Below are positions 1 through 9,413 of a stretch of DNA of 64,000 nt, one piece after another. The DNA comes from Bradyrhizobium sp. AUGA SZCCT0158 (GTDB lineage Bacteria > Pseudomonadota > Alphaproteobacteria > Rhizobiales > Xanthobacteraceae). Location: NCBI RefSeq assembly GCF_018130065.1, contig NZ_JAFCME010000007.1, positions 124,001-188,000 on the forward strand, in the 5' to 3' direction. Within the stretch, counting starts at the first letter, position 1; each line of letters begins with the position of its first letter. Under the pieces are notes generated by a model. The model did no database searches. It was not told the DNA's origin and saw only the letters and a program-made list of their open reading frames with translations. A program made the position numbers and the translations under genes.

Positions 1-552
1 CCGGATCGCCTCGATGGGCGAAACGCTGAAGGATTTCGCACCGGTCGCCGGCAGCCAGTTCAGCTTGAGGGAAATTTCGGCGACCAGAATCATCGCCAGC
101 CAAAAGCCGGGTATAGCGACACCGAGCGACGCGATCAGGCTCACGGTCTTGTCGACCCAGCCATCGGGTTTGATCGCGGCGATCACCCCCATTGGAATTC
201 CCGTGACCAGCGCCAGCACCAGCGCGATCGCCACGATCAAGAGCGTATTGGGAAAGGCCCGCGAGATCGAGGTCGCGACCTTCTCGCCCGTCAGCAGCGA
301 TTGCGACAGATCGCCTTGCACGACATTCGCCAGCCACGCGCCGTACTGCACCAGGAACGGCCGATCGAGGCCGTAGATCTTCCGGATTTCGGTAATGCGC
401 GCGTCGGTGGCGTTGTCGCCGGCCAGCGTCACCGCGATGTCGCCGGGCACCAGTTTGAGCAGCGCGAACACCATGAAGGTCGCGAGCAGGATCACGGGCA
501 GCGCCTGCAGCAGGCGGCCGCCGATGACCCTTGTCGGACTTCGTCGCGCCAT
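1..552 (-). CDS. Dipeptide/oligopeptide ABC transporter permease, DppB-type (3' end outside window)
   Basis: Inner-membrane permease of an Opp/Dpp-type importer. Only the first 184 codons are in the window, because the gene runs leftward off the left edge. The ATG at 552 lies 4 bases after the stop of the binding-protein gene. The N-terminus has one hydrophobic segment (about residues 10-30), then the family's external loop with GD.A....G..AT and YGLD.P...QYG motifs. The GDLS.S motif that precedes the transmembrane core follows, and two further hydrophobic stretches are visible. The characteristic EAA loop would lie beyond the edge. It is the last visible gene of the operon that begins at 6637; a DppC partner probably lies just outside. 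Confidence 0.88.
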   Translation of the reverse strand, partial: MARRSPTRVIGGRLLQALPVILLATFMVFALLKLVPGDIAVTLAGDNATDARITEIRKIYGLDRPFLVQYGAWLANVVQGDLSQSLLTGEKVATSISRAFPNTLLIVAIALVLALVTGIPMGVIAAIKPDGWVDKTVSLIASLGVAIPGFWLAMILVAEISLKLNWLPATGAKSFSVSPIEAIR

Positions 553-556
553 TCGG

Positions 557-2104
557 TCAGCTCTCCAGCCAGACGTCGTCGTATTTCGGCTTGCCCAGCA
601 GGTTCGGCCTGTAGCCCTGCACTTTCTTGTTCATGGCGACCAGTTCGAACTGGAACGCGAGCGGCGCCACAAGAGCGTTTTCCATCACCAGCCGCTGCAC
701 GGTCGCGAACGCCTTGCGCCGCAGCTCGATGTCTTCCGACGCGCGCGATTCCTTGATCGCGGCTTCGAGCTCCGGCGGAACCGCGCCCCGGCCGCCATTG
801 TAATAGGCGTCCTTGGTGAACATCAGCGAATAGGTCAGGCTCGGATCGGGCCGCCCGGTCCATGCCGCGAGAATGCCGGAGCCACGCTTCTCGGCGCCGA
901 AGAACGCAGCAGAGGCTTCCGCGATCGGCGCATTCAGGAACCGCACATTCATGCCGGCTTTGCGGAACTGTTCGATCAGGATTTCCTGGCGCTGCACCGA
1001 ATCCTGATCGGGATAGCCGACCAGTTCGATCGGCAAGCCGTCCTTGAATCCGGCCTCGGCAAGCAGCTTCTTCGCCTTGTCGGGATCGTGAGGATAAAGC
1101 CCGGCGACCGACTTGTCGTAGGCCCAATGCGCTTTCGGCAGGTTCATGTAGGCCGGCTCGGCAAGGCTTGCGAGCGCCGCCTTGACGAAGGTTTCGCGAT
1201 CGATCGCAAAATTGAAGGCCTGACGCACCTTGATGTTGTCGAACGGCGGTTTTGCCCAGTTCAGGAAAATCTGGAACACGTAGAGCGTCGGGCCGTTGAA
1301 GATCTTGATGTTGCTGGCGCGCTCCACGATCGCCTTCTGCCGCGGCGGCAGCTGATACATAAGATCGTTCTGGCCGGCGGTCACCGAGCGTGATCCGGTC
1401 GTCAATTCCGGAATGATCGAGAACTCGATTCCATCTGGATAGGGACGGTTCGGCTTCCAGTATTTCTCGTTGCGCTTGATGACGATCTTCTCGCCGTCCG
1501 CCCAGCTGACGAAGGTATAGGCGCCGGCGCCGACCGGCGTGCGCGCGACATTGCCGGCCGCACTGGCCTTGACCGCGGCCGGCGACACCATCATGCCGGC
1601 CCGGTCGGAGAGAATGCCGGGCAATGCTGCGTCGGGTGTGCTCAGCTTCACCGTGACCTGCAACGGACCGGTCACCGCAGCCGATTCCATCGCGGCGAGA
1701 TCAGCCTTGATGTTGGATTTCGGATCGCTTTTGTTGCGTTCCAGGTTGAACTTGACGGCCTCGGCATCGAGCGGCGTGCCGTCGTGGAAGGTCACGCCGG
1801 AGCGGATGTTGAGCACCAGGGTGGTCGGGTCCGAAAAGCTCCAGCTCTCGGCGAGGCCGGGCTTGGGCTTGAGCGTCTCGAAATCCCATTCGGTCAGCGT
1901 GTCGTACATCGTGAACAGGAAGGCATGGTCCGAACCGGCGCCGCCGGTCGCGGGGTCAAGGCTCGATGGGTTCGCCGGCGCCGAAATGCGCAGGATACCG
2001 CCGCGCTTCGGCGCGCCTTGCGCAAATGCAGGGCCGCCGAGGGTTGCACCGGCCAGCGCGCCCGATATCAGCGCCATTACCTCGCGTCGCGTCGTCTGTG
2101 TCAT
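557..2104 (-). CDS. Periplasmic solute-binding protein, SBP family 5 (peptide/nickel type)
   Basis: Binding protein of 515 residues for the neighbouring Opp/Dpp-type importer. The start at 2104 is chosen because GGAGGA sits 6 bases upstream and the protein then begins with a signal sequence. That sequence has a twin-arginine-like TTRREV followed by a hydrophobic stretch, with a likely cut after AFA near residue 28. A longer frame upstream to 2260 encodes low-complexity sequence inside the preceding gene and is not used. Family 5 hallmarks include the LDP.TGG...H region near residue 45, WSFSDPTTLVLNIR.GV.FHDGTP near 90, and KVRQAFN.AIDRE near 310. The substrate cannot be read from sequence; the linked CoA-transferase suggests a carboxylate or amide-bearing compound rather than ordinary peptides (inference). 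Confidence 0.9.
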   Translation of the reverse strand: MTQTTRREVMALISGALAGATLGGPAFAQGAPKRGGILRISAPANPSSLDPATGGAGSDHAFLFTMYDTLTEWDFETLKPKPGLAESWSFSDPTTLVLNIRSGVTFHDGTPLDAEAVKFNLERNKSDPKSNIKADLAAMESAAVTGPLQVTVKLSTPDAALPGILSDRAGMMVSPAAVKASAAGNVARTPVGAGAYTFVSWADGEKIVIKRNEKYWKPNRPYPDGIEFSIIPELTTGSRSVTAGQNDLMYQLPPRQKAIVERASNIKIFNGPTLYVFQIFLNWAKPPFDNIKVRQAFNFAIDRETFVKAALASLAEPAYMNLPKAHWAYDKSVAGLYPHDPDKAKKLLAEAGFKDGLPIELVGYPDQDSVQRQEILIEQFRKAGMNVRFLNAPIAEASAAFFGAEKRGSGILAAWTGRPDPSLTYSLMFTKDAYYNGGRGAVPPELEAAIKESRASEDIELRRKAFATVQRLVMENALVAPLAFQFELVAMNKKVQGYRPNLLGKPKYDDVWLES

Positions 2105-2127
2105 GGCAATTCCTCCGGCGGTTTTTG

Positions 2128-3123
2128 TTAGTTCGGTGAAAAATTCGGGCGGTGGGCGAAATGGCAGGCGACCCAGTGATCGGGCATCAGCTCGCGCCAG
2201 TCCGGCGTCTTTTCGGCGCAGACGGCTTGCGCATACTGGCAGCGGGTGCGGAAGCGGCATCCCGACGGCGGATCGATCGGGCTTGGGATTTCGCCCTGCA
2301 GGACGATGCGATTGTTGCCGCGCATGGTCGACGGCAGCGGCCGTGGCTCGGCCGACAGCAGCGCCCGGGTATAGGGATGCAGCGGATGTTCCGAGACTTT
2401 CTCCGTCGGTCCCAATTCGACAAAGCGGCCGAGATACATCACGGCGATGCGTTCACTGATGTGGGATACCACGGCGAGATCGTGGGTGATGAAGACGTAA
2501 GTGAGACCGAGGTCGCGCTGCAGTTCGGCGAACAGATTGAGCACGTCGCCGCGGATCGACATATCGAGCGCCGCCACTACCTCGTCGCAAACGATCATCT
2601 TCGGGCGTAGCGTGAGCGCCCGGGCGATCACCACGCGCTGCTTCTGGCCGCCGGACAACTGGTGCGGATAGCGCTCGCCAAGGTCCAGCGGCAACCCGAC
2701 CCGATCCATCGCCTCATGCGCCCGCTGCAGCCGCTCGGCCTTCGATCCGGCGCGCGCCAGCTCGAGCGGCTCCAGCACCGACGAGAGGATCGTCATGCGC
2801 GGATTTAGCGCGGCATTCGGATCCTGGAAGATGATCTGGTAGTCGCGGCGATGGTTCTGGAACTGTTGCCGCGGCATCGCCAGCGGATCGACGCCATTAT
2901 GCAGGATCGCGCCGCCGCTCGGTTTCAGCAGAAACACCAGCGCGCGGCCGATCGTGGTCTTGCCCGATCCGGACTCGCCGATGATGCCGAAGGTTTCGCC
3001 GCGGCGAACGTCGAAGCTCACGCCGTCCACCGCCTTCACGACGGCGCGGCGATCGGTGGTTTGAAAGCCCACCTGCAGATCGCGCACCGAGACGATGGCA
3101 TTATCGGCGGTCTGCGGCGTCAT
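2128..3123 (-). CDS. Opp/Dpp-type ABC transporter ATPase, OppF-like
   Basis: Cytoplasmic ATPase of 331 residues, second of the pair powering the Opp/Dpp-type importer. Walker A GESGSGKT lies at residues 49-56. The ABC signature LSGGQKQR, the Walker B region ending CDEVVAALD and the switch histidine in ITHDLAVV are all present. The C-terminal oligopeptide-transporter region with its cysteine cluster (CRFRTRC..A...C) is intact. The ATG at 3123 overlaps the TGA of the upstream OppD-like gene by 4 bases (ATGA), indicating translational coupling. An upstream in-frame extension to 3207 lies inside that gene and is rejected as a start. In Walker B the usual EPT/EPV is EVV, a conservative change. Confidence 0.92.
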   Translation of the reverse strand: MTPQTADNAIVSVRDLQVGFQTTDRRAVVKAVDGVSFDVRRGETFGIIGESGSGKTTIGRALVFLLKPSGGAILHNGVDPLAMPRQQFQNHRRDYQIIFQDPNAALNPRMTILSSVLEPLELARAGSKAERLQRAHEAMDRVGLPLDLGERYPHQLSGGQKQRVVIARALTLRPKMIVCDEVVAALDMSIRGDVLNLFAELQRDLGLTYVFITHDLAVVSHISERIAVMYLGRFVELGPTEKVSEHPLHPYTRALLSAEPRPLPSTMRGNNRIVLQGEIPSPIDPPSGCRFRTRCQYAQAVCAEKTPDWRELMPDHWVACHFAHRPNFSPN

Positions 3124-4199
3124 GGGCTGGCCACCATCGCCGCGATTGGCGACGTCGCTGCGTGCTGCAAGGCGCCGGGCAGCTCGAGCTCGCGAAAACG
3201 CCAGCAACGCACCTTGCGGCCGTTGCCGGCATCGAGCAGCGCTTGCTCTTTCTCGCAGCCGGCGACCGCATGCGCGCAGCGCGCCTTGAAGCGGCAGCCG
3301 TTGGGCATGTCCATGATCGACGGTACCCGGCCCGGGATCGACGGCAGCTTGCCGTGCCGCGGGCTCAGATGCGGCAGCGAGCGCAGCAGGCCGGACGTGT
3401 AGGGATGCAGCGGCCGCACCAGCGCGTCATCGACAGCGGCGTCCTCGATCACCTCGCCCGCATACATCGTGATCATGCGCGTGCAGGTCTCGGCGACGAC
3501 GCCGAGATCATGCGTGATCAGCATCAGCGCCGTATTGGAGGTTTCGCTGAGGTCGCGCAGCAATTCCAGGATCTGGGCCTGCACCGTGACGTCGAGCGCC
3601 GTGGTCGGCTCGTCCGCGATCAACAGCTGCGGTCCGCAGATCAGACTTGCTGCGATCATCACGCGCTGGCGCATGCCACCGGAAAGCTGGTGTGGATAAT
3701 CGTCGATGCGGCGCTCCGGCGAGGCGATGCCGACTCGGCGCAGCATCTCGAGCGTGCGCTCCCTCGCCTCTTCCCTGGTGACGTTGGTATGAACGCGTAG
3801 CGTCTCGGCGATCTGATGGCCGACCGTGAATACCGGATCGAGCGCGCTCATCGGCTCCTGAAAGATCATCGCGATGCGCCGACCGCGGATCGCACGCATC
3901 TCCCGTGTGCTGCAGGACGCCAGATCGGTGCCATCGAAATGGATCGAGCCGTCGAGCCCGGCCAGATTGTTCGGCAACAACCGCAGGATCGACAGCCCGG
4001 TGATGGTCTTGCCGCAGCCGCTTTCGCCGACAATGCCGACGCGCTCGCCAGGGGCGATGTCGAAATCGATCTTGCGGGTCGCCTGCCAGACACCGAGCGA
4101 GGTCTTGAAGCGGATGCCGAGGCCGCGCACCGACATCAGCGCCTGCGGGCCGCCCGCAACCGCTTCCGATCCGCGCTGTGCCGGCTGAGCCGTTGCCAT
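3120..4199 (-). CDS. Opp/Dpp-type ABC transporter ATPase, OppD-like
   Basis: First ATPase of the importer, 359 residues. Walker A GESGCGKT is at residues 58-65, the signature is LSGGMRQR, Walker B is [12 protein letters not shown], and the switch histidine sits in ITHDLGVV. The C-terminal cysteine-rich peptide-transporter extension (CRFKARC.HAV.GC) is present. The ATG at 4199 shares one base with the TGA of the CoA-transferase gene; a TTG one codon earlier is possible but less likely. This places the CoA-transferase and the transporter on one transcript. Confidence 0.92.
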   Translation of the reverse strand: MATAQPAQRGSEAVAGGPQALMSVRGLGIRFKTSLGVWQATRKIDFDIAPGERVGIVGESGCGKTITGLSILRLLPNNLAGLDGSIHFDGTDLASCSTREMRAIRGRRIAMIFQEPMSALDPVFTVGHQIAETLRVHTNVTREEARERTLEMLRRVGIASPERRIDDYPHQLSGGMRQRVMIAASLICGPQLLIADEPTTALDVTVQAQILELLRDLSETSNTALMLITHDLGVVAETCTRMITMYAGEVIEDAAVDDALVRPLHPYTSGLLRSLPHLSPRHGKLPSIPGRVPSIMDMPNGCRFKARCAHAVAGCEKEQALLDAGNGRKVRCWRFRELELPGALQHAATSPIAAMVASP

Positions 4200-6637
4200 C
4201 AACCCGCCGCCCGCTTCTTCACAAGCTGTTCCTCCATCAGCATCTCGGTTCCGATGATGCCATCGCGGACCAGCTGATCGATCTCGGCATCGGAAAGCCC
4301 GAGCAGCGCGCCGAGAATTTCCTGATTGTGTTCGCCGAGCGTCGGCGGCGCAGTTCGGATCGGAAACGGCTTTGCGCCCTCACGGAACGGCATCGAGGGT
4401 TGCGGATGTTTTCCGATAAAGGCGCGGTCGACCTCCTGAATGAAGCCGCGCGCATGCAGTTGCGGATCCTGCAACAGTTCGATCGGCAATCGCGCCACGC
4501 CTGATGCGATGCCCGCGGCTTGCAATGCGTTCATCGCCTCTTCGGGGTCGCGCGTTGACGTCCATGCGGTGATAGCGGCCTCGATCTCACGCTCGATGGC
4601 GCGCCGTCCCACCGCCCTCTTCAGCCAGGCGTCAGTGGCCCAATCGGCCCGGCCGAGCAATTTTGCAAGCCTTGGCCACATCGCGTCGCTGGAAACCGCG
4701 ACTAGGATCCAGTTATCGACGCCGGCGCAGGGAAAGCAGCCATGCGGCACGAAATCCGGATGGCGGTTGCCGTATCTGACCGGTTCTTTGCCGTCGATCG
4801 AATGCGCCACGATCCAGGGCGCTGCAAACGGCATCATGCATTCGATCTGCGCCAGATCGATGAACTGCCCCTTGCCGGTGAGCTTGGCGTGGATCAGTGC
4901 CGTGAGCACCGCGGCGCAGCCATTCAAGCCGCCGACGGCATCGCCGAACGCGGTGTGGCTCATTACAGGCGGGCCATCGGGATCGCCGACCACGCTCGGC
5001 AGGCCCGAGCCTTGCTCGAGCGTCGAGCCATAGGCGCGGCAATCGCGGTGCACGCTGCCGGCGCCGAACGCCGACATCGACATCATGACCAGCTTGGGAT
5101 TGAGCTTGCTCAGCACCTCATAGCCGAGCCCGAGCTTCGGCAATACCTCGACGGAGTAATTGTCGACGACGACGTCGGCATCCGCCAACAGTCGTTTTGC
5201 GAGATTGAGGCCCTGCTGGCGAGTCAGGTCGAGCGTGATGCCGCGCTTGTTGCGGTTCATGATGCAGTAGCGCACCGATTTCTCGTACATCTGTTCGAGA
5301 ACATAGGCCGGCCGCCGGTCCACCCCGCGCCACCAATCCGGATATTGCGTGGCCTCGATCTTGATGACGTCGGCGCCGAGATCGGCCAGCGTGCGCGTGC
5401 AGATCGGCCCGGCCCAGCCCATCGAGAAATCGATCACGCGGATGCCTTCCAGCGGCAGGCGGCCTGATCCCTGCTCTGCAGGCACCGGCACCCGTTTCGC
5501 GGCCTCGCTGACATGCGCGCAGCCGAGCATTTGCTCGCCGATATCGGGAACCGCGCCGCCGCGGCGTGGCGGTGTTCCGGTCAAGCGATGCATCGAGCCT
5601 GCCGTAAAGCCGGTTTCGCTGCCGATCATAACCGGCACGATCGCGCCACGCGCCTTCTTCTCCTCGTCGGCGATGAGGTCGCGGATGTCGGGCACCGGCA
5701 CGATCGGTATTTTGCGCTGCATGCCCTCGGCAAACCACTCCTGCGCGGTGCGCTGTTTCAGTCTCGGAATGATCTTGCCCTCGATCAAGTCGATATGCTG
5801 CAGGCGATCGACGCCCATGAACAGCGCCGCATCGTCGCGCAATTCCGGCAGCCCCAGCATGTCGCAGAAGGCGCGCCATTGCGCCGGTGTCACCGTGGTA
5901 ACGCCGAGCCAGCCTTGCCTCGTCTCGTAGATGCCGACCGGGAACGTCGGCCAGAAGCGGTTGACGCCGATGCGCCGCATGATGTCGCCGCGCACGAACG
6001 ATTCGAACATGATGTATTCGGTCACCGCGATACTGGATTCGAAAATGCTCAGGGAGTTCGACCGTCCCCGACCGTCCTGCATCCGGCCCAGCACCGAGGA
6101 AGCCGCCGCGATGAACCCCCAGAGGCCGGCGAAGATGCCCGTCTGGAAGTCCGGCGCATGCATCGGCGGTCCCTCAACCGGCCCGACCAATTTTACCAGT
6201 CCGGTTAGTGCACGTATCGTCGAGTCCGTCGCTTCGAATTCTGCATACGGCCCCTCACGGCCGAACCAGCTTACGTCGAGATGAATGAGGCCGGGATTGC
6301 GCTGCTTGATCGCCGCAAGATCGAAGGCCGGACAATCCGCCACATCGATGTCGCGGCCATCGAGCAAAATGTCGCACGCCGCGATCAGTTCGGTCAGGCG
6401 CGATGAAGCGTCGACGTTGCTGGAATCGAGCGCCACGCTCGACTTGTTGAAATTAAGAAACGCAAACCAGGCACTGTGACCTTTTGGCGTCAACGGCGCG
6501 GCGCGGCGAAGCGGATCACCCGTGGGCGGTTCGATCTTCTGCACGGTCGCACCGAAATCGGCGAACAGCCGCGCGCAATAGCTCGTCGCCGCAGCGCTTC
6601 CGATCTCGACAATCCGCAGATGCGCCAACGCGCCCAT
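4199..6637 (-). CDS. Tandem double-domain CaiB/BaiF-type CoA-transferase
   Basis: Class III CoA-transferase of 812 residues, about twice the usual 380-430. It has two complete family domains in series. Domain 1 (about residues 1-380) opens with LAHLRIVEIGS.AA..YCARLFADFGA.V. Domain 2 (about 395-800) opens with LPLEGIRVIDFSMGWAGPICTRTLADLGADVIKIE, both typical family N-termini. These enzymes move CoA between organic acids without a covalent enzyme phosphate step. The start at 6637 has AGGAAG 7 bases upstream; a GTG one codon earlier also fits. It is the first gene of the leftward operon with the Opp/Dpp importer, so the imported compound is probably an acid activated as a CoA ester (inference). 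Known double-domain members exist, but the substrate here is unknown. Confidence 0.88.
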   Translation of the reverse strand: MGALAHLRIVEIGSAAATSYCARLFADFGATVQKIEPPTGDPLRRAAPLTPKGHSAWFAFLNFNKSSVALDSSNVDASSRLTELIAACDILLDGRDIDVADCPAFDLAAIKQRNPGLIHLDVSWFGREGPYAEFEATDSTIRALTGLVKLVGPVEGPPMHAPDFQTGIFAGLWGFIAAASSVLGRMQDGRGRSNSLSIFESSIAVTEYIMFESFVRGDIMRRIGVNRFWPTFPVGIYETRQGWLGVTTVTPAQWRAFCDMLGLPELRDDAALFMGVDRLQHIDLIEGKIIPRLKQRTAQEWFAEGMQRKIPIVPVPDIRDLIADEEKKARGAIVPVMIGSETGFTAGSMHRLTGTPPRRGGAVPDIGEQMLGCAHVSEAAKRVPVPAEQGSGRLPLEGIRVIDFSMGWAGPICTRTLADLGADVIKIEATQYPDWWRGVDRRPAYVLEQMYEKSVRYCIMNRNKRGITLDLTRQQGLNLAKRLLADADVVVDNYSVEVLPKLGLGYEVLSKLNPKLVMMSMSAFGAGSVHRDCRAYGSTLEQGSGLPSVVGDPDGPPVMSHTAFGDAVGGLNGCAAVLTALIHAKLTGKGQFIDLAQIECMMPFAAPWIVAHSIDGKEPVRYGNRHPDFVPHGCFPCAGVDNWILVAVSSDAMWPRLAKLLGRADWATDAWLKRAVGRRAIEREIEAAITAWTSTRDPEEAMNALQAAGIASGVARLPIELLQDPQLHARGFIQEVDRAFIGKHPQPSMPFREGAKPFPIRTAPPTLGEHNQEILGALLGLSDAEIDQLVRDGIIGTEMLMEEQLVKKRAAG

Positions 6638-6741
6638 CACGCTTCCTCATGGTCAAACGACCGACGTCATGCGCGCGCCGGTTCAGTTTTTTGTTGCTGA
6701 CCATGAAACCTTGCCCGCCTGTCGATGCAAGCGGAATTTTC

Positions 6742-6756
6742 TTCCGTGATACGGAA
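6742..6756. promoter_or_regulatory. Perfect inverted repeat, candidate operator for the CoA-transferase/Opp operon
   Basis: TTCCGTGATACGGAA has 6-base arms with a 3-base centre. An overlapping second inverted repeat, CGGAA-N5-TTCCG, lies at 6732-6746. Both sit in the 140-base gap upstream of the CoA-transferase start at 6637, where the operon promoter must lie. The arm pattern resembles operators of IclR-family repressors, but no IclR gene is in the window. Confidence 0.4.
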
Positions 6757-6777
6757 TTGGCGAACGATGCGATGCGC

Positions 6778-8220
6778 TTAACTGCAATCCAGTTGCGCTT
6801 CGAACCAGTTTTGAAGCGAAGTCGAAAGCAGCGGCCACGCGCGCTGGAAATTTCCGAGTTTGCCGGCATTGACCCGGTAGATGCCGCGCAACTCCTTCTC
6901 GATCGCGGGAAGATCGACGCCGGTGCAACGGCCTTCGCTGACGATCGTGCGTCCGTCGACAACCACCTCGCGCAACAGCGACGCGTTGCCTCTCGCGAAC
7001 AGCAGTTCAATCGGATCGACCGGCATGATCTCGTCGCGATCGAGGCGATCGAGATCGATCGTCACAAAGTCTGCCGGCGCGCCGGGCGTCAACGCGCCCG
7101 TACCCGGCGCGCCGGTCGCCTTGCGGCCATTGGCGACGGCAAGACCGAAAAACTCCGCGGGCGTCCAGGTTCGCTTGAAGCCGAGACCGCCGTGGAACAT
7201 CTGCACCAGCCGCATCTCGCGCAGCACATCGTCATCCTCGTCCAGCGCCAGACCGTCGACGCCGACGGCGATGGCGCAGCCGCATTGATGCGCGGCCGCG
7301 ATCGGCGCTAGGCCCGAGCGCAAATGCATGTTGGAACTGAAATTGGTCACGATGCGTGTTCCTGACGCGGCGATCATCTCGATTTCATTCGGCCGCGCAT
7401 GAATGCAGTGCGCCAGTGTCAGCCGCTCCGACAGGAAGCCGATGTCGCGGAGGTAGCGAACGATACCATCAGGGAAATGCTCATCCGCCCAGGCGCGTTG
7501 ATAGACCGTTTCCAGCAGGTGCATGTGGATCCGGCGGCCGGTCAGCGCGGAATTCTCCGCCACCGCCTCAAGCAGCGGCTTCGAACACCACTGCACGCCT
7601 GCGGGACCCAGCTGCACATCGACCTTGGGACTCGCAATTGCTGCCGCAATCGCGTCGGTCAGTTCGATAAAGGCTTTGGGCGACATCGGCGCACGAACGA
7701 ACAGTTCCTCGATCGTCTTCCGGTCATCACCGGGTAACTCTGACAGCACCGATTCACTATCGCCATAGACGATTGGATTCTGGTTGCGCACCGCAAGGGC
7801 GAACGCGATGCGGATGCCGACATCGGAGGCCGCTCGCGCGATCGCCTTGGCTTCGTCGACCAGCGGCATGGTCCCGCTCGGCCGCGTGTAATGCACCATC
7901 ATCGAGGCGCACCCCGCCCGCGCCGAACGCGCCAGCGCGGAGGCCGCGGTGAGATAGGGATCGACCGGCGTGCCGAGCGCGGATCGCAGGATCCAGCTTT
8001 CCAGTGGCATCCCGATCGCGCCGAAAGACGACGCGGTCGGCCGTGCGTGGTCGTGCGCGTTGACGAAGGCGGGAAGGATGAGGGAGCGCGGGCCGGCGGC
8101 GGGCGGCGCGCCCTCGGTGATGGATGTGATCAGGCCATCATCGTGCCGCAGCACGGCGTTTTCGATTAGACCGGCGTCAGGGCCAGAGAATAGGCTGTGT
8201 GCGGCAACGGCTATTGGCAT
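6778..8220 (-). CDS. Amidohydrolase, ATZ/TRZ (chlorohydrolase/deaminase) type
   Basis: Metal-dependent amidohydrolase of 480 residues with the ATZ/TRZ architecture: a short beta domain flanking a TIM barrel. Metal and catalytic motifs in order are NAHDH (His56, His58), HMHLLE near residue 233, AHCIHA near 272 and GVDGLALDED near 318. This set matches hydrolytic deaminases and dechlorinases of N-heterocycles. The C-terminus ends with the usual GAPADFVTIDLD return to the beta domain. It follows the taurine/nitrate-type importer on the same strand, separated by a 124-base repeat, so it may act on the imported compound. Substrate not determinable. Confidence 0.85.
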   Translation of the reverse strand: MPIAVAAHSLFSGPDAGLIENAVLRHDDGLITSITEGAPPAAGPRSLILPAFVNAHDHARPTASSFGAIGMPLESWILRSALGTPVDPYLTAASALARSARAGCASMMVHYTRPSGTMPLVDEAKAIARAASDVGIRIAFALAVRNQNPIVYGDSESVLSELPGDDRKTIEELFVRAPMSPKAFIELTDAIAAAIASPKVDVQLGPAGVQWCSKPLLEAVAENSALTGRRIHMHLLETVYQRAWADEHFPDGIVRYLRDIGFLSERLTLAHCIHARPNEIEMIAASGTRIVTNFSSNMHLRSGLAPIAAAHQCGCAIAVGVDGLALDEDDDVLREMRLVQMFHGGLGFKRTWTPAEFFGLAVANGRKATGAPGTGALTPGAPADFVTIDLDRLDRDEIMPVDPIELLFARGNASLLREVVVDGRTIVSEGRCTGVDLPAIEKELRGIYRVNAGKLGNFQRAWPLLSTSLQNWFEAQLDCS

Positions 8221-8230
8221 TATAGCACTC

Positions 8231-8341
8231 CGTCATTGCCTGCAACAAACGCAAGGCGTTTGTGCAAAGGAGCGAAGCGACGAAGCAATCCATCTTTCTC
8301 CGCGTGGTAGCATGGATTGCTTCGCTGCGCTCGCAATGACG
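8231..8341. repeat. Intergenic palindromic repeat, type A copy 1
   Basis: The two ends are complementary: one end carries CATTGC and GCGAAGCAATCCAT, the other ATGGATTGCTTCGC and CGCAATGACG. Related copies lie at 12027-12111 and 36840-36952. It fills the gap between the binding-protein stop at 8345 and the amidohydrolase start. The transcript would fold into a long hairpin that could stabilise or end the upstream message. Confidence 0.8.
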
Positions 8342-8344
8342 TGG

Positions 8345-9370
8345 TTAGTTCGCGGTATACTTCAATTCACGTTCCGCGCGTGGCGGCAGGAATTCGCGCG
8401 AGAATATTTCCGATGCCGCCGGCGCCCGGGCAAGCTGATAGCCTTCGACGATGATGCCGATGGCGCGGGTCATGCGGTCGTCCTTGACGTCGCCGACGCC
8501 GATTTCCTTCATCTCGGCCGAGACGATCAGCTTGTCGAAGGAATATTGCAGCCGGCGCTTTTCGACGTCGACATTGATCAGATTGTCGTAGTTGAGCGCG
8601 GCCTTCATGCCGGCGTTCTGGTCTTTTGCGACCGCGATCATGCCCTTGTTGACGGCGCGAACGAGCCCGGCGACCGCCTTTGGATTGGACGCGATCAGCT
8701 TCCGGGAGACCATCAGGCCGTTGGAATAGAGATCGAGGCCGTAATCACCGAACGAGAACCACTTATAGTCCTTGTCGGGATCCTGGCGGTTCAGCACCAG
8801 GTTGAAATAGCTGGTGATGTTGAACACCAGGGCAGCATCGATATCGCCCTTGATCAGCATCGGCTCCTGCAGGTTCGGCGCCATGTTGGAGATCTTGATC
8901 TTCTCGCCCTCGAGCTTGTTCTTCTGCGCGAACACCGGCAGCAGCCGCGTGGTTGGCGTGCCCTGCGCGCCGCCGAGGGTGCGGCCTTCGAAATCCTTGA
9001 TGGTGTTGATGCCGCTGGTCTTCTTCGTCACGATCGCAAAGGGCGGCTGGTTCCAGATCTGGTAGACCATCACAGGCGCGTCCTGCGGCTTGGTCGAGGC
9101 GTTCTGGATGATGGCGTTGACGTCGCCGAAACCGGCGTCATAGGCGCCCGACATGATCCGCGTCACCGTCGCGCCGGAGCCCTCGCCCTGGTCGATCACG
9201 ACGTTGAGACCCTCTTCCTTGAAGTAGCCATTGTCCTTGGCATAGAAGAACGCAGCGTCGCTGCCCTGGGTTTTCCAGCCCAGCGTCAGCTTGATGGTGG
9301 TTTCCTGGGCGTTCGCGGCACCCGCGAACAAAGATAGTCCCAACAGCGCGGCGCTTATTCTCGTTAACAT
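8345..9370 (-). CDS. ABC transporter substrate-binding protein, NMT1/THI5 (SsuA/TauA) type
   Basis: Periplasmic binding protein of 341 residues. A cleavable signal peptide ends near ANA-QE (residue 21). The mature chain opens with IKLTLGWKTQGSDAAFFYAK, then the family-typical F..EGL.V.I.QG.GS....I.SG..D.GF region near residue 65, as in proteins that bind sulfonates, nitrate, pyrimidine precursors or aromatic acids. Two ATGs are adjacent; the one at 9370 has AGGAGG 6 bases upstream and is preferred over 9373. It is the third gene of a leftward operon with its ATPase and permease, starting next to the GntR regulator. Confidence 0.9.
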   Translation of the reverse strand: MLTRISAALLGLSLFAGAANAQETTIKLTLGWKTQGSDAAFFYAKDNGYFKEEGLNVVIDQGEGSGATVTRIMSGAYDAGFGDVNAIIQNASTKPQDAPVMVYQIWNQPPFAIVTKKTSGINTIKDFEGRTLGGAQGTPTTRLLPVFAQKNKLEGEKIKISNMAPNLQEPMLIKGDIDAALVFNITSYFNLVLNRQDPDKDYKWFSFGDYGLDLYSNGLMVSRKLIASNPKAVAGLVRAVNKGMIAVAKDQNAGMKAALNYDNLINVDVEKRRLQYSFDKLIVSAEMKEIGVGDVKDDRMTRAIGIIVEGYQLARAPAASEIFSREFLPPRAERELKYTAN

Positions 9371-9413
9371 CATGAACCTCCTCGACTGGGTTGGATGGCG
9401 TTTGGTGAAATCG

